Assembly: GCA_002358905.1 (NCBI GenBank)
Contig: DEPT01000034.1
Span: 1-38,967 of the forward strand
Origin: Akkermansiaceae bacterium UBA3385
Lineage (GTDB): Bacteria; Verrucomicrobiota; Verrucomicrobiia; Verrucomicrobiales; Akkermansiaceae
Length of the DNA stretch: 38,967 nucleotides
Reading direction: 5' to 3'
A program made the translations under genes and the position numbers. Shown here piece by piece: positions 17,515 through 23,747 of this stretch. The number at the start of each line of letters is the position of its first letter. The first letter of the stretch is position 1. Under the pieces are notes generated by a model, which ran no database searches, was not told where the DNA came from, and worked only from the letters and a program-made list of their open reading frames with translations.

Positions 17515-17546
17515 TTCATAAGACACAAGATTTCGCATAATGAGCC

Positions 17547-17618
17547 GGCCTCGTAGTTCAATGGATAGAACGGCCCTCTCCTAAAGGGCAGATATGGGTT
17601 CGATTCCCGTCGAGGCTG
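17547..17618 (+). tRNA. tRNA-Arg (anticodon CCT)
   Basis: A cloverleaf can be drawn: acceptor GGCCTCG (17547-17553) with CGAGGCT (17611-17617), D stem GTTC/GAAC, anticodon stem GCCCT/AGGGC around loop CTCCTAA with anticodon CCT (17580-17582), and T arm ATGGG/CCCGT with loop TTCGATT. CCA is not encoded. The terminal pair is G1-U72, a wobble pair, probably because the 3' end was replaced by element-borne DNA. It is the integration site of the element that follows. Confidence 0.92.
17607..17616 (+). other. Proposed left attachment core (attL)
   Basis: CCGTCGAGGC lies in the T-stem/acceptor part of tRNA-Arg and recurs exactly at 24297-24306 on the same strand. Integration into tRNA 3' ends is usual for tyrosine integrases of this type. 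Confidence 0.5.
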
Positions 17619-17636
17619 TTTTCTTGTTTTGCGCTG

Positions 17637-17695
17637 TTTAGCGCAACTGTTGATTTTACTTGATTTGCGTGAGCCTGTTGAGCTAATTTAGCGCA
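17637..17695 (+). repeat. Paired TTTAGCGCA repeats beside the attachment site
   Basis: TTTAGCGCA occurs at 17637-17645 and 17687-17695, 50 bases apart. The first overlaps an inverted repeat GCGCT/AGCGC (17631-17644). These may be integrase or excisionase binding sites. Confidence 0.35.
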
Positions 17696-17701
17696 TCACT
17701 T

Positions 17702-17743
17702 TGAGCGAAAACTGAGCGAATCGGTGAGCGAAAAGTGAGCGAA
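17702..17743 (+). repeat. Four helically phased TGAGCGAA iterons upstream of the integrase
   Basis: TGAGCGAA occurs at 17702, 17713, 17725 and 17736, spaced 11, 12 and 11 bases, so all copies face nearly the same side of the helix. The position just before the integrase start fits arm-type integrase sites or autoregulatory sites. Confidence 0.6.
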
Positions 17744-17767
17744 AAATCTTTATTTAGCTCAATAGAT

Positions 17768-18903
17768 ATGAAAAGAGATGGTGTATTCGTTTCCGGGGTG
17801 TCCTTGTTCCAGGATGCTAAGAGTCCGTGCTGGTGGGCGCAGTGGTCTTTGTCTGATGGTTCTCGCGTGAAGAAGTCCACTAAGGTGCCGTTGGTGGGTG
17901 GGCTGTTCCAGGGAGAACGCCTTTCTAAGCCGCAGGCTAAGCGTAGGGCGCTGCTGGTGGCGCAGGAGTTGGCGTCCGCCGCTCAGGTGGAGGCTCAGCG
18001 CCAGGATAATTTGTCGGTGCGCGAGTTGTTTGATACGGTCCTGAAGGGGAAGTTGGGCCGGCTTTCGGTGGCTACGTATGCTAATGCGCGGACTACTTAT
18101 GCCCAGTTCTGTGGTTGGCTGGGGGCTCGCCGGCAAGGCTGGTGACGCGCGCTGATATTAAACAGTGGGTGACTGACAGGCGGTGTGAGGTGCGGTGTAA
18201 GACGGTGCAGCATGGGTTGTATGTGCTGCGGGCGGCGTTTAATTGGGCGCTGGATGCGGAGCTTATCGGGAAGAATCCGTGTGACAGGGGTTCTGTGCCG
18301 CCGGATGGCAAGGAGGAGAGGGTGGTGCATGATGCGTTTACGCCGGAGGTGGTGCAGGTGCTGGTGGAGAAACTTCCGGATGAGAGGGCGGCGGCGGTGC
18401 GGTGTTGTCTTGGGACTTTCGGGCAGCGTCTGGGGGATATTCGTAATTTGCGCTGGGATTAGTTTGATTGGGAGCGCCGGGTGGTGTGTATGACTACGGG
18501 GAAGACTGCCCGCCGGCTGCAGCAGCCTATGCTGGATGGGTTTTATGTGTGGGCTCGCGAGCAGTATGCCTGGGCGCAGGAGCAGGGTGGGGATGCTGCT
18601 ACGTGGGTGTTGCCTCGGTTGCGGGTGCATAGTAATCCCAGCCAGGAGTTCACGCAGCTGGTGCGGTTGCATGGTATCGGGCTGCAGGGTGCCGGTGGCC
18701 ATGGGCGCAGGCGTACCTGGCATAGTAAGACGTTTCATTGCTTACGCGCTACGGTGGTGACGATGCTGCATGCTAACGGTGTTTCCCAGGGTATGGCGAT
18801 GGAGTTGGTGGGGCATGATTCGCCGGAGGTGCATGCGGTGTATCTGAGGCCTACGGCGGAGCAGTTGCGTGAGGCGGCAGGGAGATTGACTATTGACTAT
18901 TGA
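17768..18903 (+). pseudogene. Tyrosine-recombinase integrase, inactivated by a frameshift and a stop
   Basis: An N-terminal arm-binding domain (WWAQWSLSDGSRVKKSTKVP) and core-binding region read in one frame to the G5 run at 18121-18125. One extra G there restores a smooth continuation (CGWLGGSPARLVTRADIKQW). The catalytic domain then reads on to an in-frame TAG at 18460-18462 (LRWD, stop, FDWERR), where a CAG is the likely ancestor. After it come the rest of the domain with HCLRAT (HxLR box), VGHDSPEVHAVY (His and the Tyr nucleophile) and the true stop at 18903. All catalytic residues survive, so decay looks recent. ATG 17768 is preferred over the GTG at 17735, which lies among the iterons. 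A sequencing error could explain the homopolymer change but not the TAG as well. Confidence 0.88.
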
Positions 18904-18912
18904 CGATTTACG

Positions 18913-18942
18913 AAAGAGCTCCGCATTTTGCGGAGCTCTTTT
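18913..18942 (+). terminator. Rho-independent terminator of the integrase gene
   Basis: Stem AAAGAGCTCCGCA/TGCGGAGCTCTTT (18913-18925, 18929-18941) with T residues after it, 10 bases past the integrase stop. Confidence 0.85.
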
Positions 18943-18957
18943 GTGCAAAGTGCGGAG

Positions 18958-18993
18958 CTTGTCTAGGGAGTTCTCCGCTTGTCTAGGGAGTTC
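18958..18993 (+). repeat. Two tandem copies of CTTGTCTAGGGAGTTC
   Basis: The 16-base sequence occurs at 18958-18973 and 18978-18993 with a 20-base period. It lies between the integrase terminator and the convergent cargo operon. No function is evident. Confidence 0.5.
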
Positions 18994-19132
18994 AGGGGTG
19001 GTCGGGACTAAAGCTCCGTGCTTCGATAGGGGTGGGGGCGATGGTGTTGATCAGGCGTAGGGTTCGAGGGGCGAGGCGTAGGGGGCGGTCATGGGGATGG
19101 CGAGGAGGGCTCAGCTAAGATAATCTTCAATC

Positions 19133-19825
19133 TCATGAGAAAGAGGTTGTTTTCTCATGCTTCTTGTTTCTGTCTTCTATGCTTTTGCGTACGGATTCCG
19201 GAAGTTTGTTGTATGATTGCTGTGATTTTTGGGGAATAGTGATGGCATGATGTGTGATTTCGTTGATGATGCTGAACATATATTCTACATTCTCTCGTTG
19301 TTCGTCCGGGTTGAGTGTAAGTTCGGTTTCATGAGCTGCTTCGTTGCCGTAATGACGCGTTACATCCATAAATTGTTGGATATGTTCCGGTAGATGCAAT
19401 TTTGTTGTTGCTTCTGCTATCATGTTGAAGATTGTACCTTTGAAGCCGAGGTGTTCAAGGAGTTGTTGTAGGCAGAGGCGCAAAAGTACCGCAGCTGAGC
19501 GAGGGGAGTGTTCAAATATGAGGGCGGCTTCTGTGTATGTTTCCTTGCAGGTGGGTGGTAAATCCGGGCTTGCTGGAGGGAGATTTGCCGGTGACTCTTG
19601 AGGGTATAATCTGTAAAAATTGTAGTTGCCGGATTCACTTTTCTTGTAATAGTCAAATGATATCATGCCGCACATGGTGCAGACATGTCTGACAAAGGGT
19701 ACTTCTTGTATATAGTTTTCTCCTGTCTTATAATAGAGTCGGTGCGTGGTATGCTGATTGTTTGATTGACACCTTGGGCAAAAAATAATATGATCATGGA
19801 GGCCGTCTTGGAGGTATGGAGTCAT
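19133..19825 (-). CDS. DUF4145-domain protein with zinc-ribbon
   Basis: A 230-residue protein. Two CxxC pairs (FCPRC at about 15-19 and VCTMCG at about 50) form a likely zinc ribbon. The C-terminal half matches the DUF4145 pattern: ALIFEHSPRSAAVLLRLCLQ followed by a conserved RHYGNEAAHE. DUF4145 is found in accessory regions, also near or fused to restriction and other defence genes, and its helical fold resembles HEPN-like proteins; its function is unproven. The frame is open far upstream (to 20293), but that part overlaps two other genes and is low-complexity, so ATG 19825 is taken. It ends the leftward cargo series. Confidence 0.72.
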   Translation of the reverse strand: MTPYLQDGLHDHIIFCPRCQSNNQHTTHRLYYKTGENYIQEVPFVRHVCTMCGMISFDYYKKSESGNYNFYRLYPQESPANLPPASPDLPPTCKETYTEAALIFEHSPRSAAVLLRLCLQQLLEHLGFKGTIFNMIAEATTKLHLPEHIQQFMDVTRHYGNEAAHETELTLNPDEQRENVEYMFSIINEITHHAITIPQKSQQSYNKLPESVRKSIEDRNKKHEKTTSFS

Positions 19826-19868
19826 GGTGTTTCGTTCTGCAGGGTTTTGTAGGGGTGCATAGGGGGAA

Positions 19869-20027
19869 TCAGGCAAAGGGTTCCTGTTCTTTTCCGTAGG
19901 TGGGCAGCGGTGCGGTGACCGGCGCCTGACCAATGAGTTCTTGCAGTTCGGCGCGTTCCTGCTCTGTGAGGCGTTCTGCTCCCTTGGCGCCGGTGATGTC
20001 GTCATATATGAGGTAGGTGCTGGCCAT
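19869..20027 (-). CDS. Small protein of unknown function (52 residues)
   Basis: MASTYLIYDDITGAKGAERL begins a short acidic protein with a Glu-rich helix (LTEQERAELQELIG). I do not recognise it. It starts 16 bases after the stop of the upstream membrane-protein gene on the same strand, which supports ATG 20027 over the longer frame from 20084 that overlaps that gene. Confidence 0.5.
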   Translation of the reverse strand: MASTYLIYDDITGAKGAERLTEQERAELQELIGQAPVTAPLPTYGKEQEPFA

Positions 20028-20043
20028 TGTTTTCGGGTTGTTT

Positions 20044-20484
20044 TCAGGGGAGGTTCTGGCAAGGTGAGAGGTGGGGAATTGCAAGAGAAAGCAGCAGGAG
20101 GATGATTCCTAGTATGAAGGTTATTAGCGAGGCTAATATGAGAGTCTCGATTGTCTTGTTGTCCGGTGGGGGCGGGAAGGTTGCGGCGTTTGTGCTGTAT
20201 TCTGCGAGTTTGTCTGCATACCTGCCGGATTCCTTCATTGAGTAGTACATTTCGCTGAGGATTATTATCAGCGTTGCTGCCATGAATGCCCAAGAGATGA
20301 GCAGCAGTGTGTAGTTTGAGCGCTCAGGTATGCTGGTTGCAGATGACCCGAGCAGCACGCCGGAGGCAAGTGTGAGCATGACTTTTACATAGAGCTGGTA
20401 TACTTGCTGGTTGGTGTTTTCTACCAAATGCCGGTCTGCTGCAAGCTGCGCTTTTTGCTCTTCAGTGAGTTCTGGTTGCTCCAT
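20044..20484 (-). CDS. Three-pass membrane protein of unknown function
   Basis: A 146-residue protein with a charged amphipathic N-terminus (MEQPELTEEQKAQLAADRHL), hydrophobic segments at about 33-50, 58-78 and 112-136, and a Pro-rich loop (ATFPPPPDNK) before the last one. No family is recognised. ATG 20484 is chosen because the upstream frame is basic, Pro-rich and unlikely. Small multi-pass proteins in repressor-linked operons often act in superinfection exclusion or as membrane effectors; this is an inference. Confidence 0.62.
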   Translation of the reverse strand: MEQPELTEEQKAQLAADRHLVENTNQQVYQLYVKVMLTLASGVLLGSSATSIPERSNYTLLLISWAFMAATLIIILSEMYYSMKESGRYADKLAEYSTNAATFPPPPDNKTIETLILASLITFILGIILLLLSLAIPHLSPCQNLP

Positions 20485-20542
20485 GTGCTGGTTATACCTT
20501 ATTACTACGACTGCGGCAAGTCCGTTTTTTTGGGGGATAGGG

Positions 20543-20695
20543 TTATTTATCCTGGTTCCGGGGTGGCGTAGTCGGGGCTTTCGGCGGTGTGGGGATGACG
20601 GCCAAGGGCACACGGGAACAATTAAGCAACTCCGTTTTGTTGTCTGTGTTTGTTTGCTGATGCTTGATGCCTTGTACGTTTTCTTCGTTGTTCAT
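20543..20695 (-). CDS. Possible 50-residue polar small protein
   Basis: An open frame starting MNNEENVQGIKHQQTNTDNK with a Pro/Thr-rich end lies in the 269-base gap between the AT-rich cargo genes and the three-pass membrane protein. There is no ribosome-binding site, no hydrophobic core and no known family; it may be non-coding. Confidence 0.18.
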   Translation of the reverse strand: MNNEENVQGIKHQQTNTDNKTELLNCSRVPLAVIPTPPKAPTTPPRNQDK

Positions 20696-20753
20696 ATTGT
20701 TACTGTTTTGATGGATTGAATTATTGCCCGATGAGGGAGAAGGATAGTGAAAG

Positions 20754-21212
20754 TTACTCGTCTTTTGTCTCTTCACTTTCCTCTATGCTCTCGCCTGGTT
20801 TTGCATTTGTTTCTTTTTTAAACTCATTGAGCACATGGTATGCAAAGCTTGTGAGAGCGGAATTATGTAAGTGAAGCACGGTATCGTGTAGAGCCTTTAG
20901 CTTGAATGGCTCTTCTAACTCATTGGTTGTATAAGAAAGGATTGTTTTCCCATTTATCATCATGGAGAAAAAGTAACTATCTCTTTCTTTTCTATTTTTG
21001 CCAATATAGAAACATCCTATCATTCGTGAGTTGATGGAGCCTGTTTCTTCTTCTTTGATTTCCCATTTTCTACGAGATGAACTGAAGATTATTTGTTCGG
21101 GTAAGTATTTGTTTTCACTTGAAGAAGGGGTGAGAAGTTTCCATGCTATCTTCTGTTCTCTTGTGAGCGAAAGAAGGGAGTCTAGTATAGATGAGATTGT
21201 ATCACTTTTCAT
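20754..21212 (-). CDS. AT-rich cargo gene, unknown function
   Basis: A 152-residue soluble protein (MKSDTISSILDSLLSLTREQ onward) with mixed alpha/beta character and an acidic Glu-rich tail. No motif is recognised. The start at 21212 lies one base after the stop of the two-TM protein gene, which suggests coupled translation; a start at 21263 would overlap that gene. Base composition is much more AT-rich than the core genes, a sign of transfer. Confidence 0.58.
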   Translation of the reverse strand: MKSDTISSILDSLLSLTREQKIAWKLLTPSSSENKYLPEQIIFSSSRRKWEIKEEETGSINSRMIGCFYIGKNRKERDSYFFSMMINGKTILSYTTNELEEPFKLKALHDTVLHLHNSALTSFAYHVLNEFKKETNAKPGESIEESEETKDE

Positions 21213-21213
21213 G

Positions 21214-21693
21214 TTATATAACAGTGTTAATATCTGTAATCCATTTAAGCTTATTGCAAACAATTTCGTAAAGTAATGGTTCTTTTTTTCTGTTTTTTAT
21301 AAGGTCTAATGTTTCAGCTATTTTAGTTTTTACAGTTTCATCGAAACACCCATGTAAAGCTTGCGCAGTTTTTAAATCATCTTCAAGGCATTGTGATTCA
21401 GTTTCTGTTAAACTCTCGCCTGTCATGGGTTTTCTTTGTAAATCTTCGTATCGTTGTTTGAGGTTTATAATGGCAAGTTTAGCTTTTATTTTGCTATTAA
21501 CTCTCCAAGACAACATAACTATTATGATGGCGCATATCATTGAGACAACTCCACTGACAAATGATATGTGGGTTAGCGCATCTCCTGAGCATTTAAATGC
21601 CCAACAATATGCTATAGTGTTCAGAATTGCAGTCGCAAATAAGCAGGAAGCTACATTTACTTCTTTTTGGATGTTTTTTATCCAGGTAGGCAT
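21214..21693 (-). CDS. Two-TM membrane protein with cytoplasmic helical domain
   Basis: A 159-residue protein with hydrophobic segments at about 16-33 and 42-62, then a charged helical domain (65-150) with no recognised motif. A two-helix membrane anchor plus a helical soluble domain is a layout seen in effector proteins of some defence and exclusion systems, but nothing specific can be claimed. It starts 5 bases after the second XRE repressor gene and abuts the next gene, so it belongs to the repressor operon. It is AT-rich. Confidence 0.6.
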   Translation of the reverse strand: MPTWIKNIQKEVNVASCLFATAILNTIAYCWAFKCSGDALTHISFVSGVVSMICAIIIVMLSWRVNSKIKAKLAIINLKQRYEDLQRKPMTGESLTETESQCLEDDLKTAQALHGCFDETVKTKIAETLDLIKNRKKEPLLYEIVCNKLKWITDINTVI

Positions 21694-21698
21694 ATTGA

Positions 21699-22040
21699 CT
21701 ATTGTTTTTTGAGTTCGGCGAGGATGGCTTCAAGGCCAGCGGTGGCGATGGAGAGTTTTTCTGAGAGTCGGCTTTCGCGAGCAGTTGGCGCGAGCGGTGA
21801 TGAAGATGAATCGTCCGGAGAATGTCTGCCGAGTAACCAGTCGATGGAGACTCCGAGTGCTACGGCAATGCGGTAGAGTTCGTAGGTGTCGGGGATTCTT
21901 TCGCCTGTTTTGTAGCGGGAAAGTGTTTGCTCTCTTATATTTGTGTGTTCTGCTAGGTCCTTTTGACGAAGGCCGGATGAATCGAGCGCTTCACTGAAGC
22001 GCTTAGAAAATTGCCCACAAAGTGCATTTTTTTCTTGCAT
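21699..22040 (-). CDS. XRE-family HTH repressor (second of two)
   Basis: A 113-residue protein with a Cro/C1-type HTH at about 12-68 (LRQKDLAEHTNIREQTLSRY), the DWLLGR end typical of such domains, a Ser/Asp linker and a short Ala/Leu-rich helix that may dimerise. It lacks a LexA-like autocleavage domain. It begins MQEKN like its upstream neighbour, so the two are probably diverged tandem duplicates. It starts 7 bases after that gene's stop. Confidence 0.8.
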   Translation of the reverse strand: MQEKNALCGQFSKRFSEALDSSGLRQKDLAEHTNIREQTLSRYKTGERIPDTYELYRIAVALGVSIDWLLGRHSPDDSSSSPLAPTARESRLSEKLSIATAGLEAILAELKKQ

Positions 22041-22047
22041 TCTAATG

Positions 22048-22413
22048 TTACTCCGAGGCGAGTTTGGTGAGCTTGGTGTTAAGTTCGGTGAACCGCTCGT
22101 TTATTTCTGCGTAGAGGGGGAGCAGGTCGCGGAGTTCGGCGAGCTTTTGCTCGGCGGCGAGCGCGCGAGTTTTCCAAATGGTATCTGGATCTTTCCGACC
22201 GGTTAAAAGATATTCCATGGATACGTCCAGGATTTGAGCCATGCGATACAGCTCTTCTGTTCCAGGGGTGCGCGCGCCGCTCATGTAGCGGGAAACCGTT
22301 ACGTATGAAATGTTTGCAGCGTCTGCAAGCTGGTTTTGATTTAGCTCTTTGGTTGCAAGGGCGGCGCGGATGTTTTCAGGAATTTTACCAAAGAGCTGAT
22401 TTTTTTCTTGCAT
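22048..22413 (-). CDS. XRE-family HTH repressor (first of two)
   Basis: A 121-residue protein with a Cro/C1-type HTH at about 12-70 (LNQNQLADAANISYVTVSRY), ending in MEYLLTGR, and a C-terminal helical or coiled-coil segment (85-118). It heads the leftward repressor-cargo operon and faces the Cro-like gene across an 86-base region with inverted repeats, the layout of a phage immunity switch. It presumably binds that region and represses the rightward genes. Confidence 0.82.
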   Translation of the reverse strand: MQEKNQLFGKIPENIRAALATKELNQNQLADAANISYVTVSRYMSGARTPGTEELYRMAQILDVSMEYLLTGRKDPDTIWKTRALAAEQKLAELRDLLPLYAEINERFTELNTKLTKLASE

Positions 22414-22425
22414 TGAGTTTAGTGG

Positions 22426-22484
22426 GACGGTTAAATAAAGCCGTAACCGTCATGCTGGTGACGCGGACACGCGGTTACGGTAAC
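22426..22484. promoter_or_regulatory. Operator-like region between repressor and Cro-like gene
   Basis: Four related half-sites are present. GACGGTTA (22426-22433) and TAACCGTC (22444-22451) form an 8-bp inverted repeat. CCGTAACCG (22441-22449) and CGGTTACGG (22472-22480) form a second one, centres 31 bases apart (three turns). GTTACGGTAAC (22474-22484) is itself a palindrome. This fits cooperative binding by the XRE proteins. Confidence 0.65.
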
Positions 22485-22499
22485 ACGCATTGTAACAAA

Positions 22500-22712
22500 A
22501 TGAAGCGGAAAAACAATAAAAATGTGTCGGTCACGGCTCAATGGCTGGCCGATAAGGGATATAGCATTACCCGGGCGGCTCAGGCTGCCGAGGTGAGCCC
22601 TAGCCATATGGCTAAGGTGCTGAAAGGAGAACGCAAGCCAAGCTCTGCCCTGGTGCAGAGGTTGCGGGATTTAACGCCTTACCACCCGGTTAAGTGTCAG
22701 GTGGAGTATTAA
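22500..22712 (+). CDS. Small HTH protein (Cro/antirepressor-like)
   Basis: A 70-residue basic protein starting MKRKNNKN with an HTH (SITRAAQAAEVSPSHMAKVL) and a short tail. It diverges from the repressor operon, as Cro does in lambdoid switches. ATG 22500 is the only sensible start after the operator; there is no Shine-Dalgarno sequence in front of it. It probably controls the small rightward genes that follow. Confidence 0.65.
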   Translation: MKRKNNKNVSVTAQWLADKGYSITRAAQAAEVSPSHMAKVLKGERKPSSALVQRLRDLTPYHPVKCQVEY

Positions 22713-22736
22713 CGGATAGGTGACACCCAGAGTGCT

Positions 22737-23120
22737 ATGGCTGTTATGGAAGACGAGAATAAGAAGGCCGCGGCTTGCTGCAACAAGCGCGCGGCGGATA
22801 GGGCGAAGGAGCTGGCCTGGTTGGATTCAGCTCTCCTGGTTGAGTTTGAGAAGAAGCTGCTGGATGTGCTGGATGGCAAGGCGGGCTTCTTCGGGGGTGA
22901 GAATTACGGTGATTTCGCCGTCGGCCGGATTGTCTTGTCTGATTACGATGTGACCTTCTGCGCCGATGTAAATCTCTGCCCCGTAGCTTGGGGGAATGGT
23001 GAATGTGGTGTCCATGCGTTTACTATACAGGTTAGTGTGCGCGGTGGCAAGGTTGTTTCGTATGTGGTGCGAGGAAATGGGCCGCGCCAGGTTTATGGCA
23101 GGGTGTTTCCTGACCGCTGA
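22737..23120 (+). CDS. Unknown protein, overlapped by an antisense ORF
   Basis: A 127-residue frame 24 bases after the Cro-like gene. Its N-terminal half is helical and charged (KKAAACCNKRAADRAKELAW), its C-terminal half looks beta-rich (AFTIQVSVRGGKVVSYVVRG). No family is recognised. A minus-strand ORF (22827-23015) lies wholly inside it with codons aligned base for base, an arrangement in which one ORF is often a shadow of the other. Position and orientation in the rightward unit favour this one; promoter evidence favours the other. Confidence 0.45.
   Translation: MAVMEDENKKAAACCNKRAADRAKELAWLDSALLVEFEKKLLDVLDGKAGFFGGENYGDFAVGRIVLSDYDVTFCADVNLCPVAWGNGECGVHAFTIQVSVRGGKVVSYVVRGNGPRQVYGRVFPDR
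22827..23015 (-). CDS. Small conserved-looking protein (62 residues), antisense to the 22737 ORF
   Basis: MDTTFTIPPSYGAEIYIGAE leads into IVIRQ, then ITVILTPEEARLAIQHIQQL. Small phage and bacterial proteins of unknown function often show this order: an Ile-x-Ile-x-Gln strand, an acidic turn, then a beta strand running into a Leu-Thr-Pro-Glu-Glu-Ala-Arg helix. A near-consensus promoter ends 6 bases before its ATG. The frame is open further upstream, but the promoter fixes ATG 23015. Confidence 0.5.
   Translation of the reverse strand: MDTTFTIPPSYGAEIYIGAEGHIVIRQDNPADGEITVILTPEEARLAIQHIQQLLLKLNQES
23022..23050 (-). promoter_or_regulatory. Promoter for the 62-residue antisense ORF
   Basis: On the minus strand, TTGCCA (23045-23050), exactly 17 bases, TATAGT (23022-23027), then 6 bases to the ATG. 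Each hexamer is one base from consensus, and it lies inside the plus-strand ORF. Confidence 0.6.
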
Positions 23121-23161
23121 TTGCTTTTTATTCATTATTCACTTTTCACTATTCACTGATT

Positions 23162-23419
23162 ATGGCTGCTTATAGGCGAAAGGATGGGAAACCGCTGGCT
23201 GCCGATGAGACGGTGGTGACGGTGGATTTGCGCGGGTTTGAGTATTGCAAGTTGCCGACGCTGGCGCGGACGCTGGATATCAGCGCGAATCAGATGCGTG
23301 AGGTGCTGCAGCTGTGCACGAGTATGAAGGCGGAGGTTGCCCGGCACCGTGTGGAGATGGATGGGCTGCGCAGCAAGGTGAGAACGCTGATGGCCGGACA
23401 GAGAACTATTGCCAGGTGA
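23162..23419 (+). CDS. Unknown small protein (85 residues) of the rightward unit
   Basis: MAAYRRKDGKPLAADETVVT begins a basic protein; its C-terminal half is a long charged helix (MREVLQLCTSMKAEVARHRV onward). No family is recognised. It follows a 41-base AT-rich spacer with three TTCACT repeats and is the last confident coding frame before the right end of the element. Confidence 0.5.
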   Translation: MAAYRRKDGKPLAADETVVTVDLRGFEYCKLPTLARTLDISANQMREVLQLCTSMKAEVARHRVEMDGLRSKVRTLMAGQRTIAR

Positions 23420-23428
23420 TTATTTATC

Positions 23429-23458
23429 TTGCAAAGCGGGTGCCTGGGAGTGTAGAAT
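23429..23458 (+). promoter_or_regulatory. Promoter for a candidate small RNA
   Basis: TTGCAA (23429-23434), an 18-base spacer and TAGAAT (23453-23458). The expected transcription start is near 23465, with a terminator about 95 bases further on. Confidence 0.45.
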
Positions 23459-23464
23459 GCCCCC

Positions 23465-23563
23465 GTGATTTTCCCCAAATAGCTCTCTCCTTTCCCCATA
23501 TTCCCGTTCGGGAGTGAGCATGAGCCGCCAGCTTCGTCACGGAAGGCTGGCGGTTCTTTTTAT
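23465..23563 (+). ncRNA. Candidate small RNA of about 100 nt
   Basis: The span between the promoter at 23429-23458 and the terminator at 23525-23563 would give a transcript with a small TCCCG/CGGGA hairpin (23502-23512) and the terminator hairpin. An ATG at 23520 with GGGAG five bases before it could be translated into 32 residues through the hairpin, so an attenuator leader is an alternative. No known RNA family is recognised. Confidence 0.3.
23525..23563 (+). terminator. Rho-independent terminator in the hairpin cassette
   Basis: CCGCCAGC (23525-23532) pairs with GCTGGCGG (23546-23553), extended by TTC/GAA, and is followed by TTCTTTTTATT. An inverted, partly matching copy lies at 23682-23716. 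Confidence 0.7.
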
Positions 23564-23572
23564 TCCGGGCGG

Positions 23573-23683
23573 ATGGCCCAGTATTCGGCGGCGGTTTCGG
23601 CGGTGGTGGCGGTGCTGATGAACCCGATTGACTTCGGCGCGCGCGTGTACAGGAACATGAAACACTACTACGGGGAAGAGTAA
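23573..23683 (+). CDS. Possible 36-residue hydrophobic small protein
   Basis: MAQYSAAVSAVVAVLMNPID opens a frame with a short hydrophobic stretch and a basic/aromatic end (VYRNMKHYYGEE). The layout recalls small membrane proteins, including type I toxins. It lies between two convergent hairpins and has no proper ribosome-binding site. Part of it is a GGC/CGG-rich tract in which every frame is low-complexity, so coding is uncertain. Confidence 0.3.
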   Translation: MAQYSAAVSAVVAVLMNPIDFGARVYRNMKHYYGEE

Positions 23684-23716
23684 AAAAAAGAAACGCCCAG
23701 CTTCCGTGAAAAGCTG
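23682..23716 (-). terminator. Minus-strand terminator-like hairpin, inverted relative of 23525-23563
   Basis: On the minus strand, CAGCTT/AAGCTG with a 7-base loop is followed after a few bases by TTTCTTTTTTTT. Its loop TCACGG and flanks resemble the terminator at 23525-23563, pointing the opposite way. Confidence 0.4.
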
Positions 23717-23747
23717 AACACCCACCAAACCTCCTTGGTGGGTGTTC
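23716..23747. repeat. Perfect 13-bp inverted repeat
   Basis: GAACACCCACCAA (23716-23728) and TTGGTGGGTGTTC (23735-23747) with a 6-base loop. No T run follows on either strand, so it is not a standard terminator. Confidence 0.7.

Noticed and set aside
18110..18462. Programmed frameshift and stop readthrough producing a full integrase
   Set aside because: No slippery heptamer with a downstream structure is evident, and a second independent event (TAG) would also be required; decay is simpler.
17637..18993. CRISPR array suggested by short direct repeats
   Set aside because: Repeat units are only 8-16 bases with 2-4 copies and spacers far too short or variable; no cas gene is present.
19826..20293. 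386-residue protein from extension of the DUF4145 frame upstream
   Set aside because: The added part overlaps the three-TM and 52-residue genes, is Arg/Pro/Asn-rich and low-complexity, and has no domain. The DUF4145 protein starts at 19825.
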